Assembly: GCF_900129085.1 (NCBI RefSeq)
Contig: NZ_FQUF01000012.1
Span: 1 to 64,000 of the forward strand
Reading direction: 5' to 3'
Source: Atopostipes suicloacalis DSM 15692
GTDB taxonomy: Bacteria > Bacillota > Bacilli > Lactobacillales > Carnobacteriaceae_A
DNA length: 64,000 nucleotides
Under the pieces are notes generated by a model. It was given only the letters and a program-made list of their open reading frames with translations, ran no database searches and had not been told where the DNA came from. The translations under genes were made by a program, and so were the position numbers. Of the stretch, positions 38,441-46,967 are shown one piece after another (the stretch's first letter is position 1; each line of letters begins with the position of its first letter).

Positions 38441-39343
38441 TTACCTCTCTCTCATCTTAGGATCAATCGCATCTCTTAGTCCATCTCCTAGTAAATTAAA
38501 GGATAGAACGGTCAGCATGATCAGCAAACCTGGATATAGTGTTAGATAATAATGGGTTCGGATATAGCCTCTACCGGCGTTTAGCATGGTCCCCCACTCA
38601 GCAATGGAAGCTTCTAAACCGAGTCCGATAAAGCCTAAGCCGACAGCTGACAAGATAGCACTGGCAATCCCCATGGACGATTGGACGATAATAGGAGACA
38701 AAATATTTGGCAAGATATGTTTAAAGATAATCCGAATATCGTTGGCTCCCAAGGCTTCACTGGCTTCAATGTATTCTTGTTCTTTGACTGAAATAACACC
38801 TGAGCGGATAATTCGAGCAAAGACAGGAATACTTGAAATTCCAATAGCAATAATTAAATTTTGTAAATTAGAGCCCAATGACGCGACAATCGCGATGGCT
38901 AAAAGAATTGAAGGAATCGAAAGTAAAATATCACAAAAACGCATAATTAGCGTATCAATCCAGCCTTTATAGTAACCAGCGACAACGCCCAAAATTCCAC
39001 CAATGATTAAAGAAACAGCAACTGCGCTGACCCCAACCGTTAATGAAACACGTGTCCCATAAATCATCCGACTTAATATATCACGCCCTAAGTCATCTGT
39101 TCCTAGCCAATGAGTCGTGTTTGGGAACTGTAAAGCATTTGATAGATTCTGTTCCCGCATGCCATAAGGGGCAATTTGATCGGCAAAGATGGCCATAATG
39201 GTTAAGAAAAGAATAAAGAACAAACCGAACATGGCGCGTCGATTTCTTTTCAACTCATACCAAATTTCTGCCCATGAACCTTGAGGAACATTCAACATTT
39301 CTTCTTCTGCTTGGTTTATTTTCTTTTTACTCGTAAGCAACAT
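38441..39343 (-). CDS. oppC: Peptide ABC transporter permease (OppC/DppC type)
   Basis: Membrane subunit, 300 residues, with an N-terminal cytoplasmic stretch, six membrane segments and the OppC N-terminal domain (YELKRNRRAMFGLFFILF near residue 28). The LGTDDLGRDILSRMIYGTRVS motif near 95 and the EAA loop EASEALGANDIRIIFKHILPN near 195 are diagnostic. It follows the OppB-type gene by 17 nt. Confidence 0.94.
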   Translation of the reverse strand: MLLTSKKKINQAEEEMLNVPQGSWAEIWYELKRNRRAMFGLFFILFLTIMAIFADQIAPYGMREQNLSNALQFPNTTHWLGTDDLGRDILSRMIYGTRVSLTVGVSAVAVSLIIGGILGVVAGYYKGWIDTLIMRFCDILLSIPSILLAIAIVASLGSNLQNLIIAIGISSIPVFARIIRSGVISVKEQEYIEASEALGANDIRIIFKHILPNILSPIIVQSSMGIASAILSAVGLGFIGLGLEASIAEWGTMLNAGRGYIRTHYYLTLYPGLLIMLTVLSFNLLGDGLRDAIDPKMRER

Positions 39344-39360
39344 AGACTCCTCTCCTCCTC

Positions 39361-40290
39361 CTAATCATATTGAGATCTAATCCGAGGATCAATGTAGGCG
39401 TATAAAATATCGACACATAAGTTAACGAGTGTAAAAATAAAGGCGATAAATAAAACACCACCTTGAACGACCATTGTATCTCGGGTTCGAATAGCGTTTA
39501 CCATCATGGTCCCTAAACCATTAATACTGAAGATCGTTTCTGTAAGAACGGCTCCTCCTAGTAAAGCACCAAATTGTAATCCAATGACCGTAACCACTGG
39601 AATCAATGCGTTACGTAAGGCGTGCTGGAAGATCACTCGCCCATCCGAGACCCCTTTTGCTTCAGAAGTTCGAATATAATCTTGGTCTAAAACGTCCATC
39701 ATACTTGAGCGCGTAATTCGAGCAATAGTTCCCATAGAGGACGTAGCAAGTGCAAAAACAGGCATTATCATTTGTTGCCAACTGGTAAATCCACTTGCGG
39801 GTAACCAACCTAAAGTAGATGTAAACAATATTATTAATAGTAGAGCTTGCCAAAAAGTTGGCATGGAAACTCCTACTAAAGAAATAAACATCACTACATT
39901 ATCGACTTTTGAATAAGGTCGTGTGGCTGAAATAACCCCTAAAGGAATTCCGATTAAGGTCGCAAATAGGATACTCCAACTGGCTAAGCGAATCGTATTG
40001 GGTAATCTGACTAAAATTTCATCTAAGACAACTCGATTCGAAACATACGATCGGCCCAAATCAAAATCAAAAACAACTCCACGAACATAATTTAAAAATT
40101 GTACGATAAAGCTTTGATCAAACCCCATTTGTGTACGTAGTGCTTGGTAAGCTTCTTCTGTTGCCCCTTCTCCGAGAATCATCGTCACTGGGTCCCCAGG
40201 AGATAGATACATAATGGTAAATACGATAAAAGAGACTCCTAATAAAATAGGAATCAGCCACAGTATTCGTTTTACGATATATCGAAACAT
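39361..40290 (-). CDS. oppB: Peptide ABC transporter permease (OppB/DppB type)
   Basis: Membrane subunit, 309 residues, six membrane segments. N-terminal YIVKRILWLIPILLGVSFIVF and YLSPGDPV near residue 30 are typical; the cytoplasmic EAA loop TSEAKGVSDGRVIFQHALRN lies near 212. Located between the binding protein (57-nt gap) and OppC. Confidence 0.94.
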   Translation of the reverse strand: MFRYIVKRILWLIPILLGVSFIVFTIMYLSPGDPVTMILGEGATEEAYQALRTQMGFDQSFIVQFLNYVRGVVFDFDLGRSYVSNRVVLDEILVRLPNTIRLASWSILFATLIGIPLGVISATRPYSKVDNVVMFISLVGVSMPTFWQALLLIILFTSTLGWLPASGFTSWQQMIMPVFALATSSMGTIARITRSSMMDVLDQDYIRTSEAKGVSDGRVIFQHALRNALIPVVTVIGLQFGALLGGAVLTETIFSINGLGTMMVNAIRTRDTMVVQGGVLFIAFIFTLVNLCVDILYAYIDPRIRSQYD

Positions 40291-40347
40291 AACAACCTCT
40301 CCTAATAAAGAAAGGGTCGGATGAACGACCCTTTACAAAAATTCTAA

Positions 40348-41925
40348 TTATTCAGCATCAAGGGTTACAACACTCAAGTCATAGCTTCCTGTTGGATGGT
40401 GTTCAAATCCATGGACGCGATTACTTAACCCTGTGACATTTTCACGTGTTTGTAAGAATACCCAAGGAACTTCTTCATGAATAATTTCTTGAACTTCTCG
40501 ATAATCTTCTAATCGTTGATCTTGATCCGTTGAGTAACGTCCGGCATCTAACAATTCATCTACGCGTTCATTTTCATAGAAGGTACGGTTTCCTGCTTCT
40601 CCGAAACTGTTTGAATGAAATAATGGATAAAGTCCGTAGTCTGCATCCGTTGTAACGGTTGTCCAACCCAATAAGAACATATCAGGTTCACCGACTGCTG
40701 CGGAATCAAGGAACGCTCCCCATTCCATTTGTTGAACTTCAACAGTAATCCCAACTTCAGCTAAAGCTTCGGAAACAACTTGAGAAACTCGGATACGCTC
40801 TTGGCTATTATCTCCTACATATAATGAAAGAGAGAATCCTCCATCTGGATACCCAGCTTCTGCTAGTAAATCTTTTGCTTTGTTTACATCGTATTCAATG
40901 GGTTCTAAATCATCATTAAATCCAAAGACGAGTTCATTAATTGGACCAGACATTTGATCACCAACACCCATATAAACAGTATCAATAATTGCTTCAACAT
41001 CTACCGCGTGTGCAATGGCTTGACGAACTTTTACCTCACGAAGGGGTGTATCATTATGCAAACTTAAACCTAAATATTCAGAGCCTAAATTCGGTGTATT
41101 CATCAAAGTTAACTCACTATTTTCTTCTACTGCCGGGATATCTGAAGGAGCGATATCGTAAGCAATATCTGCTGAGCCACTCTCCAATTCGATTAAACGA
41201 ACACTTGGATCGGCAATCGTATTAAATTCAATCCGGTCAATTTCAGGAGCATCTCCCCAGTAATCATCATATCGGTTCGTGGTTACATGTGTACCCGTTA
41301 CCCATTCATCAAACTCAAAAGGTCCAGTACCGACTACAACACTTACTCCATAATCTTCTCCAGCTTCTTCCACAGCTTTCTCATTTAGGATTCCTACTGC
41401 CGGATGAGATAAGTGTGTTAAGAAAGGTCCAAAAGTATCGGAAGTTCCAACACGGATGGTATGGTCATCAATGACTTCAATAGAATCTGGATCAATAGAG
41501 TCCACAATATGTCCGATAGTTGGTGACTCTACTGCACGACGTAAAGTAAATTCTACATCATTTGCTGTAAATGGCTCACCGTTATGGAAAGTAACATCTT
41601 CTCTTAATTTAAATTCATAAAGGTTATCTTCTACTTCTTCCCACTCGGTCGCAAGTCCTGGGACTAGTTCTAAATCATTTGTTTGTACGATTAACGTGTC
41701 ATAAATTTGCCGAGCAATACGAGTCGTTGCTTGGTCATTGGTTTGTTGAATATCAAAAGTGACTGGGTCAGCACCATTGGCTACTTTCAATACTTTCGGT
41801 TCTCCGTCGTCCGCAGTGGCTTCTCCGCCACTCCCATTTCCACTATCTCCACTAGAACCACAAGCCGCTAAAAAGATTACTGCTGCTAAGAAAAAGAGCC
41901 AAAGTTTATTCTTTTGTTTAATCAT
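40348..41925 (-). CDS. oppA: Peptide-binding lipoprotein (family 5 SBP)
   Basis: Extracellular substrate-binding lipoprotein of the peptide importer, 525 residues. The signal peptide ends in the lipobox LAAC with Cys at residue 22 and a Ser/Gly linker. Family-5 marks are YDTLIVQTNDLELVPGLATEW near 95 and the FKLREDVTFHNGEPFTANDV block near 126. At this size either dipeptides or oligopeptides (or nickel/glutathione) are possible; no catalytic hint narrows it. First gene of the five-gene operon, with promoter at 41957-41984. Confidence 0.92.
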   Translation of the reverse strand: MIKQKNKLWLFFLAAVIFLAACGSSGDSGNGSGGEATADDGEPKVLKVANGADPVTFDIQQTNDQATTRIARQIYDTLIVQTNDLELVPGLATEWEEVEDNLYEFKLREDVTFHNGEPFTANDVEFTLRRAVESPTIGHIVDSIDPDSIEVIDDHTIRVGTSDTFGPFLTHLSHPAVGILNEKAVEEAGEDYGVSVVVGTGPFEFDEWVTGTHVTTNRYDDYWGDAPEIDRIEFNTIADPSVRLIELESGSADIAYDIAPSDIPAVEENSELTLMNTPNLGSEYLGLSLHNDTPLREVKVRQAIAHAVDVEAIIDTVYMGVGDQMSGPINELVFGFNDDLEPIEYDVNKAKDLLAEAGYPDGGFSLSLYVGDNSQERIRVSQVVSEALAEVGITVEVQQMEWGAFLDSAAVGEPDMFLLGWTTVTTDADYGLYPLFHSNSFGEAGNRTFYENERVDELLDAGRYSTDQDQRLEDYREVQEIIHEEVPWVFLQTRENVTGLSNRVHGFEHHPTGSYDLSVVTLDAE

Positions 41926-41956
41926 ATTTTTTCCCTCCTTATTAAGGTTATGCTAG

Positions 41957-41984
41957 ATTCTACCAAATCAAAATTAAAAGTCAA
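41957..41984 (-). promoter_or_regulatory. Promoter of the peptide-transporter operon
   Basis: Minus-strand TTGACT (41979-41984), 16-nt spacer and TAGAAT (41957-41962), 32 nt before the oppA start. The rest of the 434-nt divergent gap up to the globin gene is AT-rich. Confidence 0.72.
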
Positions 41985-42175
41985 TAGTAAATGAGAAAAA
42001 GATTAGTAATAAATGAGCGTTTATTAGATTACAAACCCTTAAATTCAGCTAATTTTCTTTTTATTAGAGACAAACCTTTATTATTATATAAAAATAACGT
42101 TAGTAACATTAATTTTAGATGAGATTTTTCGTTCTATTAAAGCTTAAATCTCTTATACATGCCTTTTAGTTGCTT

Positions 42176-42205
42176 TTTACAACTATTCGTTGTTACATTG
42201 ATAAT
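42176..42205 (+). promoter_or_regulatory. Possible promoter of the globin gene
   Basis: TTTACA (42176-42181), 18-nt spacer, GATAAT (42200-42205). Downstream, GAAAGC and GCTTTC at 42236-42253 form a small hairpin in the leader. The leader would be about 150 nt, long for this gene. Confidence 0.45.
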
Positions 42206-42359
42206 AGTCATGTAAACGGATTCTACCCCGTTCTTGAAAGCACGAAAAGCTTTCACCTTTTTAAAGAGCGCTTTTGTAAGAATTGTTAGACGGCAGACAT
42301 AGAACTGGCTCATTTAATGTTCAATATTTACAAGAATCGAAATACGAAAGGAAATTATT

Positions 42360-42785
42360 ATGGCTGAAAAATCATTATACGAACGTCTCGGTGGAATTTA
42401 TAGTATTGCAGCAGTTACCGATCATTTCGTTGATTCTTTAACAGAAGACCCCCTTATAGGAAAAGACACTGACAATCCCTTCTTAAAAGACTGGTATGAA
42501 AATAGATTATGGAGAGCACCAGGTTTTAAAGTGCTTAATACGATTTGGATTTGTGAAAAAGCTGGAGGTCCTTATGAATATGTCAGTTCCGTTCCTGAAG
42601 ATGCAGACTTAGATTTAGAACCAACACATTATGATATGAAGCTCTCAGCGGAAGAATTTGATGCTGCTGGAAAGATTTTAGAAAACTCTCTTGATCATTT
42701 TGATGTACCCGAACGCGAAAAGCAGGAAGTTTTAGATGCGTTTATGGCCCATAAAGAAGAAGTTATTAGCGGAACCATTAAATAA
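42360..42785 (+). CDS. Truncated haemoglobin (group I-like)
   Basis: A 141-residue heme protein of the 2-on-2 globin fold. The N-terminal SLYERLGGIYSIAAVTDHFVD block is the trHb hallmark; the GGP turn (EKAGGPYEY) and the probable proximal His in PTHYDMKLSAEEFD near residue 92 are present. Such proteins handle NO or O2; electron donors are not encoded here. It is monocistronic, between a divergent opp operon and a terminator at 42849. The segment after GGP, with a Leu/Asp-rich loop before the proximal His, is longer than usual. Confidence 0.85.
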   Translation: MAEKSLYERLGGIYSIAAVTDHFVDSLTEDPLIGKDTDNPFLKDWYENRLWRAPGFKVLNTIWICEKAGGPYEYVSSVPEDADLDLEPTHYDMKLSAEEFDAAGKILENSLDHFDVPEREKQEVLDAFMAHKEEVISGTIK

Positions 42786-42848
42786 ACAAAGGCTTACTAC
42801 TAAATGGCCTCTTTAACAATCGCCTTACAAAAGCAACTTATAAATTAA

Positions 42849-42892
42849 AAAAATCCCTTCTAGGTAAAGTACTTTACTTAGGAGGGATTTTA
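42849..42892. terminator. Terminator after the globin gene
   Basis: AAATCCCTTCTA-like left arm pairs with TAGGAGGGATTT around an AAAGTACTTT top, with T or A runs on either side. Confidence 0.85.
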
Positions 42893-42986
42893 ATATGCGA
42901 AATTAGAAGTTTTTCTTCTAAAAAGCTTTGTTATGAGAAGATGGTTTTTTAATAGAACGTCCTTAAATAGACAAATTACCAACTTT

Positions 42987-43008
42987 TGTCTATTGACGAT
43001 AATGGACA
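42987..43008 (+). promoter_or_regulatory. degV promoter region with TetR-type palindrome
   Basis: TGTCTATT and AATGGACA (7 of 8 bp complementary) flank GACGAT in a 22-bp palindrome that contains the -35 hexamer TTGACG (42993-42998). A second TGTC/GACA pairing (GACAAA at 42971 with TTTGTC at 42985) overlaps it. The TetR gene directly downstream of degV is the obvious candidate regulator. Confidence 0.6.
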
Positions 43009-43049
43009 GATGAGTAAAAATATATACATGTACACAAAGGAGTGAAAAT

Positions 43050-43928
43050 ATGTATCAAATCGTCACAGATTCGTGTTGTGATCTACCATACACTATCCTG
43101 GAAAAGGAAGGGATTGACTTTGTCTCGATGGAAATTATCCTAAATGATGAAGTTTTCCTAGATGATGGTGGAAAGACTTTTGATATGGAAGAGTTCTATA
43201 AGCAATTAAAAAATGGGGCCCTTCCTTCAACAAGTCAGGTGAATGTTTCAAAATATGTGGACTTTTTTATCCCTTATGTTAAAGAAAATATTCCGGTTTT
43301 GTATCTTTGTTTTTCATCCGGACTCAGCGGCTCCTATCAGAGTGCTTTATTGGCTGTTGAAACCATTAAGGAAGAATATCCAGAGGCTGAAATTTATGTA
43401 CTCGATACTCTCTCTGCAAGTGCTGGTCAAGGTCTAATGGTTCTAGATGCCATACAAAATCAAAAAGAAGGACTCAGCTTTGAAGAAAATATTGATTGGT
43501 TAGAACGTGAAAAAATGAATTACCAACACTGGTGTACCGTGGATGATTTAAATCATTTGTATCATGGAGGCCGTATTACAAGAGGGGCAGCTGCTGTTGG
43601 GGAATTATTGAGTGTGAAGCCTATAATTACGATGAACGAAGAAGGAAAATTAGTGGTTCATCAGAAAGTAAGAGCGCGGAAAAAATCTTTACGTTATATT
43701 GCCGACAAAACCATTCAAAGTTTAAAATTGGTGGAAAACCCTGAAAAGCAAATCGTAATGGTTACACACGCTAGCGATTTAGAAGCGGCTGAAACGGTAA
43801 AAGCCCTTATTTTAGATGAGGTTCAACCAAAAGAAGTCTTGATTTTAAATTTAGGTCCTACGATTTCCAGTCATACCGGATATGGATGTGTAGTAACATT
43901 TGTTCGAGGAAAAGAAGGTTTCCGTTAG
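43050..43928 (+). CDS. DegV family fatty-acid-binding protein
   Basis: A 292-residue DegV/FakB-like protein. These bind a fatty acid and present it to the kinase FakA for phosphorylation. Visible family marks are VTDSCCDLP near residue 5, PSTSQVNVSKY near 58, the SSGLSGSYQSA loop near 90 and the C-terminal SSHTGYGCVVTF His/Gly turn. A fakA-like gene is not in the window. It is followed by a TetR-type gene that starts 29 nt after its stop, which suggests lipid-responsive control of this operon. Confidence 0.88.
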   Translation: MYQIVTDSCCDLPYTILEKEGIDFVSMEIILNDEVFLDDGGKTFDMEEFYKQLKNGALPSTSQVNVSKYVDFFIPYVKENIPVLYLCFSSGLSGSYQSALLAVETIKEEYPEAEIYVLDTLSASAGQGLMVLDAIQNQKEGLSFEENIDWLEREKMNYQHWCTVDDLNHLYHGGRITRGAAAVGELLSVKPIITMNEEGKLVVHQKVRARKKSLRYIADKTIQSLKLVENPEKQIVMVTHASDLEAAETVKALILDEVQPKEVLILNLGPTISSHTGYGCVVTFVRGKEGFR

Positions 43929-43957
43929 AAGAAAGGATAGATCGGGAGGCAGATATA

Positions 43958-44551
43958 ATGTCTGAGGAAGAAAAAATAGATCGAAGAATTCGTAAATCCA
44001 AAGAAGCCATCCGAACGGCTCTCGTAAAATTATTAACCCATAAAAACTTAGAAAATATAACGATTACTGAAATCGCAAAAGAAGCAGACATTAACCGAAA
44101 AACATTTTACAATAATTATGAAAATATTTTCCAAGTGATTGAAGAAATTGAAAATGATATTGTCAATTCCTTTAATGATGTCTTGTCAAAAATTAACCTC
44201 GAGGAAAATTTAAAGCAGCCTTTGGATTTTTTTGAAACGTTAACGAACATTATTCAAAATGATTTTGAATTTTACAGTGATTTAGTCCAAACTCAAAAAG
44301 TTGGCGAGATTAATCTGATTGCAAAGATTACGGAGACGTTAAAAGAACGTGTGAAAGCTAACCTTCCAAAAGGACTCTTTCAAGATAAGTTTACGATGGA
44401 GTTTTCAGTCAATTATATTATTACGGGAATGATGGAAGGTTATAAAGAGTGGTTGCAAAACCCTAAAGAGATTTCTCTAGAAAAATTAGCTCAAACAATG
44501 AATACACTTATCTTTTCAGGATTGAATGGCATTTTGGCTAATGAAACTTAA
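43958..44551 (+). CDS. TetR/AcrR-family regulator downstream of degV
   Basis: A 197-residue regulator: N-terminal helix-turn-helix (ITITEIAKEADINRKTFYNNYENI, about residues 30-53) and a helical ligand domain resembling the DhaS/TetR_C_8 subgroup. ATG 43958 follows GGGAGG at 8 nt; an earlier frame start at 43886 lies inside degV and lacks a site. The ligand is unknown. It probably binds the palindrome at 42987-43008 and regulates the degV operon including itself. Confidence 0.85.
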   Translation: MSEEEKIDRRIRKSKEAIRTALVKLLTHKNLENITITEIAKEADINRKTFYNNYENIFQVIEEIENDIVNSFNDVLSKINLEENLKQPLDFFETLTNIIQNDFEFYSDLVQTQKVGEINLIAKITETLKERVKANLPKGLFQDKFTMEFSVNYIITGMMEGYKEWLQNPKEISLEKLAQTMNTLIFSGLNGILANET

Positions 44552-44582
44552 ATTTTAAATTGCTATTATATTATTTATTATT

Positions 44583-44618
44583 AACGAATAACTGGAAGTT
44601 TTCTTCCAGTTATTCGTT
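44583..44618 (+). terminator. Terminator of the degV-tetR operon
   Basis: AACGAATAACTGGAAG pairs perfectly with CTTCCAGTTATTCGTT around TTTT and is followed by a T run. Confidence 0.92.
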
Positions 44619-44913
44619 TTTTATTTAAATTTTCAAGATATGGATGCTTTTCGAGGTCGTGTTTTACAGATAAAGGGGATTTTTTGGAGATTTTGAGAGG
44701 GTTTATGAATTGTTTTAGAAACAATGTGTAAATCTTGTCATTTAACTGTGAAATATTATGGAAATAATACATAAAAGCTTGGTTTATACAGTTTTTGTAA
44801 TGAACGGACTTTCTATTACATGAGAGTTGCGTAAAAATACATGTGGAATACTAATCCGTCACAAAGCTTGTAATAATCGCATTTCATTCATTTTTTATGC
44901 TAGAGTATTCATT

Positions 44914-44935
44914 CAGTGAGGCGAACGCCTCATTG
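44914..44935 (+). other. 5'-leader hairpin of the Apf-like gene
   Basis: CAGTGAGGCG and CGCCTCATTG pair over ten bases with one G-T pair. It lies about 50 nt upstream of the start codon in a 434-nt gap whose remaining part I cannot interpret; such stable leader stems can raise mRNA half-life of abundant surface proteins. Confidence 0.55.
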
Positions 44936-44985
44936 AGTTGTTTTGTTTAGGAACAAATCTCAAAACTAAAAGGAGTTTTTAAAAA

Positions 44986-45690
44986 ATGAACGTCATTAAG
45001 AAAGGTCTATTAACTTTTGGAGTGACCGCTGCTTTAACTGGAGCTTTTGCGGTAGCTGGTCCATTAAATGTAGAAGCTGCAGAGTGGGAAGCACGTACGG
45101 TTGAAGAAGTCAAAGAAGATATTCAAAGTAACGGAGTCGAATCTCGATACACCATCCAATGGGGCGACACTTTAGGAACGATTGCTGATGCGTTAGATAT
45201 TCCCGTAAATCAAATTGTTAATGTAAATGAAATTGCGAATCGTGACTTAATTATTGCTGGAAATATTTTACATTTATCTACAGAATCAGAAACTGTCTCA
45301 ATTGAAGATCCAACAACTGAAGAAGTACAAACGTATGAAATAGAAGAACCTACTGAAGAAGCATCAGCACCTGTTGAAGAAACTGAAGAAGCGGTTGCCC
45401 CAGAAGCTCCTGCTGAGGAAGCATCTGCTGAAACTTCAAATACGGAATCTGCAGATACAACAAGTGGTTCTGAAGCGGAAGCGAAAGCTTGGATTGCTTA
45501 TAAAGAATCAACGGATAACTATAATGCAAGAAATGGACAATATATTGGAAAATACCAATTATCCGAATCTTACCTCAATGGAGACCATTCTCCTGAAAAC
45601 CAAGAACGCGTTGCGGATGAATATGTAGCTAGCCGCTATGGTTCATGGACAGCTGCAAAAGAATTCTGGTTACAAAATGGTTGGTATTAA
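44986..45690 (+). CDS. apf: LysM surface protein, aggregation-promoting factor-like
   Basis: A secreted 234-residue protein. A signal peptide (about residues 1-32, ending VEAA) precedes one LysM domain (YTIQWGDTLGTIADALDIPV to ILHLS, near 55-97) that anchors it to peptidoglycan. A long acidic Glu/Ala/Thr/Ser linker (100-165) leads to a C-terminal domain WIAYKESTDNYNARNGQYIG ... SWTAAKEFWLQNGWY, which is the conserved Apf C-terminal, transglycosylase-like domain; the Glu of YKEST is the likely catalytic acid. In lactobacilli Apf proteins affect cell shape and division. Monocistronic, with strong ribosome site AAAAGGAG and terminator at 45729. Confidence 0.88.
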   Translation: MNVIKKGLLTFGVTAALTGAFAVAGPLNVEAAEWEARTVEEVKEDIQSNGVESRYTIQWGDTLGTIADALDIPVNQIVNVNEIANRDLIIAGNILHLSTESETVSIEDPTTEEVQTYEIEEPTEEASAPVEETEEAVAPEAPAEEASAETSNTESADTTSGSEAEAKAWIAYKESTDNYNARNGQYIGKYQLSESYLNGDHSPENQERVADEYVASRYGSWTAAKEFWLQNGWY

Positions 45691-45728
45691 TTAAAAAATA
45701 AAAATTAATCGGAAGAACTTTCGATTCT

Positions 45729-45755
45729 ACCTACCCTTTTTGGGTAGGTTTTTTT
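45729..45755 (+). terminator. Terminator of the Apf-like gene
   Basis: ACCTACCC and GGGTAGGT with a T-rich loop, followed by seven T. Confidence 0.92.
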
Positions 45756-45772
45756 GTCTCATATTTCGCGCT

Positions 45773-45806
45773 CTATTAGACACGAAAGTGGTTCTGCGTC
45801 TAATAG
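45773..45806. repeat. Hairpin C, copy 1 (34 bp)
   Basis: CTATTAGACA and TGCGTCTAATAG-type arms (CTATTAGAC/GTCTAATAG) enclose a 14-16 nt loop. It interrupts the 5' end of array B2. A second copy of the same length is at 50808-50841. Confidence 0.7.
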
Positions 45807-45815
45807 AACTGGTTT

Positions 45816-46005
45816 ACGAGACATTTTCCGGGAAAATGTCTCGTATTTTTATTTTATTGGACATTTTCCGGGAAAATGTCTCGTATTTCTATTTTATTGG
45901 ACATTTTCCGAAAAAATGTCTCGTATTTCTATTTTATTGGACATTTTCCGAAAAAATGTCTCGTATTTTTACTTTACTACTTATTTTCAGAAGATGAGTC
46001 GTGTT
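45816..46005. repeat. Array B2: five 40-bp palindromic repeats
   Basis: ACATTTTCCG occurs at 45821, 45861, 45901 and 45941, exactly 40 bp apart, with a decayed fifth unit at 45981. The first unit is a perfect 29-bp palindrome (arms ACGAGACATTTTCC and GGAAAATGTCTCGT, 45816-45844). Units are linked by CGTATTTYTATTTTATTGG. Small open frames through this array are repeat translations, not genes. Confidence 0.93.
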
Positions 46006-46152
46006 TTCGAAGAAGGAGAGGATATTTTGGATCAAAGTCCACTTTAAAACATCAAAGCTTATGATCCCGAAATAGATTGTTATCCAGAGGCTCAGAGAAA
46101 AAGAGAGGAATGCTAGTTAACCGGCTAATGTTTGTCTAAATTTTTCAATATG

Positions 46153-46180
46153 AAAAGGAGACGGTTCTCGTCTCCTTTTT
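46153..46180. terminator. Terminator of the thioredoxin/CcdA operon
   Basis: AAAAGGAGACG and CGTCTCCTTTT form a stem with a short loop; T runs on both strands. Confidence 0.85.
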
Positions 46181-46196
46181 GATTGGCTTATTCTAT

Positions 46197-46949
46197 TTAA
46201 TCCATCATAGAAAAACGGGCTTCTAAGATATCTTTTGTTACGGGTCCAACAACGGCTTCGTTTACGATGCCTTTGCTGTCGATAAAATAAGATGTTGGTA
46301 GGGACTCTACATAATATAAGTAGAAAAGTTCTTCCGTTCCATAAAGTGTAGGGAAGGTGATTCCAAACTCATCCACAAATTCTTCGACATTATCTAGATT
46401 GCTTTCGGAAGTTGTTACATTTACACCTAAAATCATGACATCCTCATTTTCTTCAGAAAATTCTTGTAAATGAGGCATTTCAACACGACAAGGTGGACAC
46501 CAACTAGCCCAGAAATTTAAGAAAACTTTCTGTCCTCTAAAATCGGAAAGACTCACTGCATTTCCATCTAAATCTTCCAAATAAAAGTCATAGGCTCTGT
46601 CTCCTGGACTTGCGCCAAATTGAATCATAGGACCGGAATTCTCATTAGACCCTCCGGAATACTCTTCCACAAGAGATTCAATCTCCTCTTCGGTTAAATC
46701 GCCATCTTCTAAATCCAAATCGACTGCTTCATCTTCCAAAACAGACTCTGAAGCTTCTGTATCTTCTTCTGAGTTTTCATCTGCGACATCTGTTTCTGCT
46801 TCTTCCACCGGCTCTTCTTCTGAGACGATCTGCGAAGCTTCTTGCGCTCTTTCTAAAGCTTCTTGTTCTTCTCTTGACGTTGAAATATAATCATAAATAA
46901 TAAAGCCCAAAACCAAAAATATCAGGACCCAAAATCCTTTTTTCTTCAT
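46197..46949 (-). CDS. Membrane-anchored thioredoxin-like protein (ResA/TlpA type)
   Basis: An extracytoplasmic thiol-disulfide oxidoreductase, 250 residues. An N-terminal membrane anchor (residues 6-21) is followed by an unusually long, very acidic linker (about 28-105, rich in Glu, Asp and Ser) and an AhpC/TSA-Redoxin domain with the active site WCPPC at 150-154, preceded by FLNFWAS. The cis-Pro segment is ESLPTSYFID near 222. It lies 18 nt after ccdA, which would supply electrons across the membrane. Substrates could be surface proteins or heme-related partners; no cytochrome c gene is seen. Confidence 0.9.
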   Translation of the reverse strand: MKKKGFWVLIFLVLGFIIYDYISTSREEQEALERAQEASQIVSEEEPVEEAETDVADENSEEDTEASESVLEDEAVDLDLEDGDLTEEEIESLVEEYSGGSNENSGPMIQFGASPGDRAYDFYLEDLDGNAVSLSDFRGQKVFLNFWASWCPPCRVEMPHLQEFSEENEDVMILGVNVTTSESNLDNVEEFVDEFGITFPTLYGTEELFYLYYVESLPTSYFIDSKGIVNEAVVGPVTKDILEARFSMMD

Positions 46950-46967
46950 AACGTTTTACTCCTCCTC

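Noticed and set aside
45740-46064. Overlapping plus-strand ORFs rich in FYFIGHFP
   Set aside because: Three frames of the same palindromic array B2 are open at once, a by-product of the repeat composition.
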